A DNA stretch of 8,392 nt from Burkholderiaceae bacterium (GTDB lineage Bacteria; Pseudomonadota; Gammaproteobacteria; Burkholderiales; Burkholderiaceae). The stretch is taken from positions 1-8,392 of the forward strand of contig CANBYN010000075.1 of NCBI GenBank assembly GCA_947373615.1. Direction: 5' to 3'. The translations under genes were made by a program, and so were the position numbers. Below, in pieces: positions 5,629 to 8,392 of this stretch. The notes under the pieces were generated by a model. The model ran no database searches. It had not been told where the DNA came from and was given only the letters and a program-made list of their open reading frames with translations. The stretch's first letter is position 1; every line of letters starts with the position of its first letter.

Positions 5629-6231
5629 ATGGAAAAAGATACTATTGAGCGCCTACGCAAGCGCGCGTCCCAACACTTTCTAGACAGTATTGCCGTAAAG
5701 CAAGAGGCTGAAAAAGTGCTTCCTGCAACCATTGCCAGCGGAGTGTTGGCAATGGTAGATTGTTTACGTGCTGGCGGTAAGGTAATGGCTTGCGGGAATG
5801 GTGGTTCTGCAGCCGATGCACAGCATTTTGCAGCTGAGCTCATTGGTCGCTTTGAAAGAGAGCGTCAAGAATTAGCTGCAATCGCGTTGACAACGGATAC
5901 ATCTATTTTGACGGCCGTCGGCAATGATTACAGTTACGATGAAGTCTTTAGCAAGCAGGTACGCGGTCTTGGAAAAAAAGGCGATATCTTGTTAGGCATT
6001 TCAACCTCTGGTAATTCGAAGAATGTTGTCAAAGCCATCGAAGCCGCAAAAAAAAAGGGCATCAAAATTATTGCGTTGACTGGTAATGGCGGTGGAAAGA
6101 TCGCTAGCTTGTTAGATCAAGATGACATTCATTTATGTGCGCCCTCTAACCGTACTGCGCGTATTCAAGAAACCCATTTAGTCTTACTTCATGCATTGTG
6201 TGATGGTGTTGATCATATTTTGCTCGATTAA
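5629..6231 (+). CDS. gmhA: SIS-domain protein of the GmhA/DiaA family (phosphoheptose isomerase or DnaA-binding protein)
   Basis: This 200-residue single SIS-domain protein belongs to a family with two known roles. GmhA converts sedoheptulose 7-phosphate to D-glycero-D-manno-heptose 7-phosphate for LPS core. DiaA binds DnaA and stimulates replication initiation. Visible motifs are CGNGGSAADAQHFAAEL (55-71), LLGISTSGNSKNVV (121-134), ALTGNGGGKIA (149-159) and TARIQETHLVLLHALCD (176-192). H66, E70, Q180 and H188 have the spacing of the E. coli GmhA metal and catalytic residues (H61, E65, Q172, H180), so isomerase activity is plausible. Overall resemblance (FERERQELAAIALTTDTSILTA) and gene order point to DiaA. 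I chose ATG 5629 (MEKDTIERL) by family length. ATG 5605 or TTG 5575 would add 8 or 18 residues. No Shine-Dalgarno is visible. It heads the likely operon with the BON lipoprotein and cytochrome genes. Confidence 0.85.
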   Translation: MEKDTIERLRKRASQHFLDSIAVKQEAEKVLPATIASGVLAMVDCLRAGGKVMACGNGGSAADAQHFAAELIGRFERERQELAAIALTTDTSILTAVGNDYSYDEVFSKQVRGLGKKGDILLGISTSGNSKNVVKAIEAAKKKGIKIIALTGNGGGKIASLLDQDDIHLCAPSNRTARIQETHLVLLHALCDGVDHILLD

Positions 6232-6264
6232 AACTTTCATCTATTTCAAATAAAAGATAAAGAC

Positions 6265-6915
6265 ATGCATATTCAACCTTTTAGTAAGTTCGTCATTGTT
6301 GCAGCGCTTATTTCGCAATTAACGGCTTGTGCAGTTGTGGCAGTAGGCGGTGTTGCGGCTGGCGCTAGTGTGATGGCAGATCGCCGTAGTCCAGCAGTGC
6401 AAGCAATTGATAAAGGCATTGAGTTAGAGGCAGAGAATGCTTTAGCAAAACGATATGGCGATAATGCACACATCAATGTCACTTCGTTCAATCAAAAAGT
6501 TTTGCTGACTGGCGAAGCTAAAGATGCCGACATTAAAGGCCAAGCAGACGCCTATGCCAAAGCTATGAAGAACGTGCACTCAGTGTTTAACGAACTGATC
6601 ATAGGGCCTAACAGTACCCTCACGGCACGGGCTAATGATTCCTATCTTGAGTCAAAGATTAAAACGCAAATGGTATTTACAGATAAATTGCCATCAAACT
6701 CCATGGCTATTGTTGCCGAGGGAGGTAGCGTCTATCTCATGGGGATACTGACTCAAAATGAAGCCAACATGGCAAAGCAAGTTGCCAGTAATACGAATGG
6801 CGTTAAGGATGTTTATGTTTACTTTGACATCATTTCAGACGCTGAAAAAGCGCGCCTAGAAAAGCAAGGTAAAGCAGAGGAAGCGCAATCAAACTCACCG
6901 CCAAAATATCAGTAA
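6265..6915 (+). CDS. dolP: Outer-membrane lipoprotein with two BON domains (DolP/YraP-like)
   Basis: The 216-residue precursor has a signal peptide ending in lipobox L19-T-A-C22, so it would be cleaved and lipidated at C22. The +2 residue is Ala rather than Asp, which favours outer-membrane sorting. After a short glycine/alanine segment comes the DRRS motif (39-42) seen in the DolP family. Two BON domains follow, at about 50-113 (NVTSFNQKVLLTGEAKD...) and 126-190 (AIVAEGGSVYLMGILTQNEA...). E. coli DolP (YraP) lies in the outer-membrane inner leaflet, binds anionic phospholipid and supports BAM function and envelope integrity. The C-terminal ~25 residues are charged and probably disordered. 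It follows gmhA/diaA by 33 bp, as yraP follows yraO (diaA) in E. coli. The link to BAM could matter for the neighbouring autotransporter, but this is inference. Confidence 0.88.
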   Translation: MHIQPFSKFVIVAALISQLTACAVVAVGGVAAGASVMADRRSPAVQAIDKGIELEAENALAKRYGDNAHINVTSFNQKVLLTGEAKDADIKGQADAYAKAMKNVHSVFNELIIGPNSTLTARANDSYLESKIKTQMVFTDKLPSNSMAIVAEGGSVYLMGILTQNEANMAKQVASNTNGVKDVYVYFDIISDAEKARLEKQGKAEEAQSNSPPKYQ

Positions 6916-6934
6916 GACTTTAGAAAAGTTGGAC

Positions 6935-7288
6935 ATGTTTTTTTCGTGGCGATATACAAAAATTATTTTTGTTGTCGCCCTTTTCTTTTCTAGATTTTCT
7001 TTTGCTGCTGTTTCTGCAGACGACGGCAAGGCCTATGCTCTGGCAAAACAAAACGCATGTTTAGGTTGTCACGCCATGAACAAAAAAATTGTCGGCCCTA
7101 GTTTTCAATCGGTTGCGCAAAAATATAAAAGTGATTCCAATGCGCAAACATTTTTAAAGGCTAAAGTTGTAAAGGGCGGCGCTGGTTCTTGGGGAGTTGT
7201 GCCGATGCCTGCAAATGCAAAGCTTAGTGATGCAGAACTATCTCTACTAGTGAGTTGGATATTGCGTGGAGCTCCGAGCGAGAATTAA
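6935..7288 (+). CDS. Small periplasmic class I cytochrome c (c551/c8-like)
   Basis: This 117-residue precursor has a signal peptide (residues 1-24, ...RFSFA) and a mature part of about 93 residues, the usual size of cytochrome c551/c8. The haem motif is C42-L-G-C45-H46, followed by KIVGPSFQSVAQKYK. The axial methionine is M91 in SWGVVPMPANAKLSDAEL, and a C-terminal helix (SLLVSWILRG) closes the fold. It is probably a soluble periplasmic electron carrier. A TTG at 6929 is in frame, but the Shine-Dalgarno-like GAAAAG (6923-6928) abuts it and is correctly spaced for ATG 6935, which I chose. It lies 19 bp after the BON lipoprotein gene, probably in the same transcript. Its TAA stop overlaps the stop of the convergent acetyltransferase gene. 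Confidence 0.9.
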   Translation: MFFSWRYTKIIFVVALFFSRFSFAAVSADDGKAYALAKQNACLGCHAMNKKIVGPSFQSVAQKYKSDSNAQTFLKAKVVKGGAGSWGVVPMPANAKLSDAELSLLVSWILRGAPSEN

Positions 7289-7941
7289 CGCGCGAGCATG
7301 GGCCTGCCTAAAAACCACCACCAGGCTTGATTAGAGCGCTTGAGATTGGCCTTTAATGCGTAATCCAAATCTGCCCATTGTTCATTGGCTGCTTCTTGAA
7401 CAATAGTTGCTGGGTTTGCTGGAGGTAACTTGAGGTAAGCATCAGCATCACCATAGGCATACTCCACACGCATTCCAGCCTTTTGAGCTAAATGCATCAT
7501 GGCCTTATTGTTAGCCAGACAATGGACATATAGGGTTTCAATGCGTGTATTGCGCGAATGTACCGCAGCGCGCTGTAGTAACGCGGCGCCAAGTCCTTGC
7601 GCGCGACCTTCAGGCAATACAGAGACGCCAAATTCAGCAGATCGAGCCCGCCCTTTCAATGCTGGCAAATAGGCCAAGTGAGCCATCCCAATGAGCTTGA
7701 GATCAAGATCAAAGATCCCAAAAACCACATCTCTATTGAAATCCAGTCCTTCAACATAGCGCTCAATCACTTCATCAGGGGTATGTGTGCCAAAGCGGAG
7801 ACGGCGATCATCTTCATCGAGTTGCAATAAATGGTTCAAGACTTCTTGTCTGTAGCCCGCATGAAGCTCGCGAACGGGTACTGCCTGCCCTGCCGTGTAG
7901 GGCTTGGTAGGTAAGTGACTATTCGCTAATTTATTGTGCAT
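7285..7941 (-). CDS. GNAT family N-acetyltransferase
   Basis: This 218-residue protein has one GNAT domain at about residues 20-172. The core acetyl-CoA-binding segment is FGVSVLPEGRAQGLGAALL (104-122). It contains the R/Q-x-x-G-x-G signature as R113-A-Q-G-L-G118, preceded by the beta-4 strand, and the later segment CLANNKAMMHLAQKAGM (141-157) fits motif B. The N-terminal part (DEDDRRLRFG, 42-51) resembles a group of bacterial GNATs with a helical entry segment. The substrate is unknown. The C-terminal ~45 residues extend past the core and end in an aromatic patch (WWWFLGRP). Transcribed away from the rRNA operon, it converges on the cytochrome c gene with a 4-nt overlap. No Shine-Dalgarno precedes the ATG, and a TAATAT (minus 7953-7948) ends 6 nt upstream. 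Confidence 0.88.
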   Translation of the reverse strand: MHNKLANSHLPTKPYTAGQAVPVRELHAGYRQEVLNHLLQLDEDDRRLRFGTHTPDEVIERYVEGLDFNRDVVFGIFDLDLKLIGMAHLAYLPALKGRARSAEFGVSVLPEGRAQGLGAALLQRAAVHSRNTRIETLYVHCLANNKAMMHLAQKAGMRVEYAYGDADAYLKLPPANPATIVQEAANEQWADLDYALKANLKRSNQAWWWFLGRPMLAR

Positions 7942-8181
7942 AGCAATATATTAGCAGGGATGGAGACAAATTACAGGGTTTTCCCTTATAACGTGGTAAA
8001 AACGCAAATTCATGATTAAAAAGAAGGCTCAATTTCTAAAATTGTTATGGAAAGCCCCCAAAACAAAAAATTTTGAAAAAAAAGTTAAATTTTTTTAGAA
8101 GATAAGGCCTTGTTTTTATTGGTTTTATTTTTCATATTAGAAAAAACCCTGCCTTTTTAGAGAAAAAGAGTGTGAAAGGTG
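7942..8181. promoter_or_regulatory. A/T-tract region upstream of the rRNA promoter (probable UP element)
   Basis: No gene lies between the acetyltransferase start and the rRNA promoter. The stretch 8040-8170 is dominated by phased A and T runs (for example 8074-8098 and 8110-8170). They end directly upstream of the -35. Such tracts bend DNA and bind the RNA polymerase alpha subunits as UP elements in rrn promoters. Fis or other nucleoid proteins may also bind, but no specific site can be assigned. Confidence 0.5.
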
Positions 8182-8210
8182 TTGACGACCCCTAAAAAGT
8201 GGGATATAGT
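8182..8210 (+). promoter_or_regulatory. rRNA operon promoter
   Basis: TTGACG (8182-8187, 5/6) and TATAGT (8205-8210, 5/6) are separated by exactly 17 bp, giving a strong sigma-70 promoter. Transcription should start about 6-8 nt after the -10 (near 8216-8218, CACCTC). A/T tracts upstream and a boxA-bearing leader downstream identify it as a ribosomal RNA promoter. Confidence 0.85.
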
Positions 8211-8216
8211 CTCACC

Positions 8217-8392
8217 TCTCTGCTGAATGTTTTTTGAAATACGAAACAAGTCAGCCCTCTTTAAAAATTAGTCAACCGATAATTGTGGGTACTAAGTGAA
8301 AGCATCCAGTCCTTCGGGACAGATGTAAATAAATAGTACTCATAGACAGTAAAAAGATTTGGTTTTATTACCAAGTCAATTTCTTGAATGAG
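8217..8392 (+). other. rRNA operon leader (pre-16S), reaching about the 16S 5' end
   Basis: The leader shows a boxA-like antitermination signal at 8255-8266 (core CTCTTTAAAA against the E. coli core CTCTTTAACA), where the Nus complex loads. Next comes a hairpin at 8303-8325 capped by a C(UUCG)G tetraloop: GTCC/GGAC extended by CATC/GATG across a small internal loop. A further 8-bp stem (8356-8363/8370-8377, one G-U pair) lies just before the 16S gene. The last bases TTGAATGAG resemble the 16S 5' end (E. coli TTGAAGAG then TTTGATC), so mature 16S probably begins within the final ~12 nt. The RNase III processing stem would pair with sequence outside the window. Confidence 0.75.
8255..8266 (+). 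promoter_or_regulatory. boxA antitermination element
   Basis: CCCTCTTTAAAA resembles the rrn boxA consensus TGCTCTTTAACA, matching nine of the ten CTCTTTAACA core positions. It sits about 40 nt after the predicted transcription start, as expected for NusB-NusE loading on the nascent pre-rRNA. Confidence 0.75.

Noticed and set aside
8012..8098. Plus-strand 28-codon lysine-rich frame starting MIKKKAQFLK
   Set aside because: Its composition follows from the A-tracts upstream of the rRNA promoter, and it has no Shine-Dalgarno.

Overview
The window looks like chromosomal DNA of a betaproteobacterium in Burkholderiaceae, most like Polynucleobacter. This is inferred from moderate GC content, the rsmI | gmhA/diaA - BON lipoprotein - cytochrome c gene order, betaproteobacterial-type protein sequences and the rRNA promoter at the right end. 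No database search was possible, so the taxonomic call rests on recognition alone.

Layout from left to right. (1) The 5' part of a membrane protein gene, probably a fatty acid desaturase, on the minus strand and cut by the window edge. (2) tRNA-Arg(CCG), minus strand. (3) A 784-bp gap without an established gene. It holds several hairpins, a 35-codon candidate small ORF with a good Shine-Dalgarno, and just before the next gene a perfect FNR-type box abutting a promoter. (4) A large cysteine-free type V autotransporter (849 aa). (5) A 316-bp gap with a -10 element. (6) A membrane-anchored cytochrome c5, followed by a bidirectional terminator. (7) rsmI on the minus strand. (8) A plus-strand cluster of gmhA/diaA, a dual-BON lipoprotein (DolP-like) and a small periplasmic cytochrome c. 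(9) A convergent GNAT acetyltransferase. (10) An A/T-rich stretch leading to a strong rRNA-operon promoter, with boxA leader and hairpins. The window stops at about the 5' end of 16S rRNA.

Most genes are housekeeping or envelope genes. rsmI, gmhA/diaA and the dolP-like gene match the E. coli yraL-yraO-yraP neighbourhood, with yraM and yraN absent. Two monohaem cytochromes c serve periplasmic electron transfer. The autotransporter is the accessory element and probably displays a beta-solenoid adhesin. The FNR-type box suggests that its expression responds to oxygen.

I found no mobile element, CRISPR array or defence system. The least explained parts are the 429-1212 gap and the autotransporter's regulation. 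I see no convincing evidence for a new multi-gene system.
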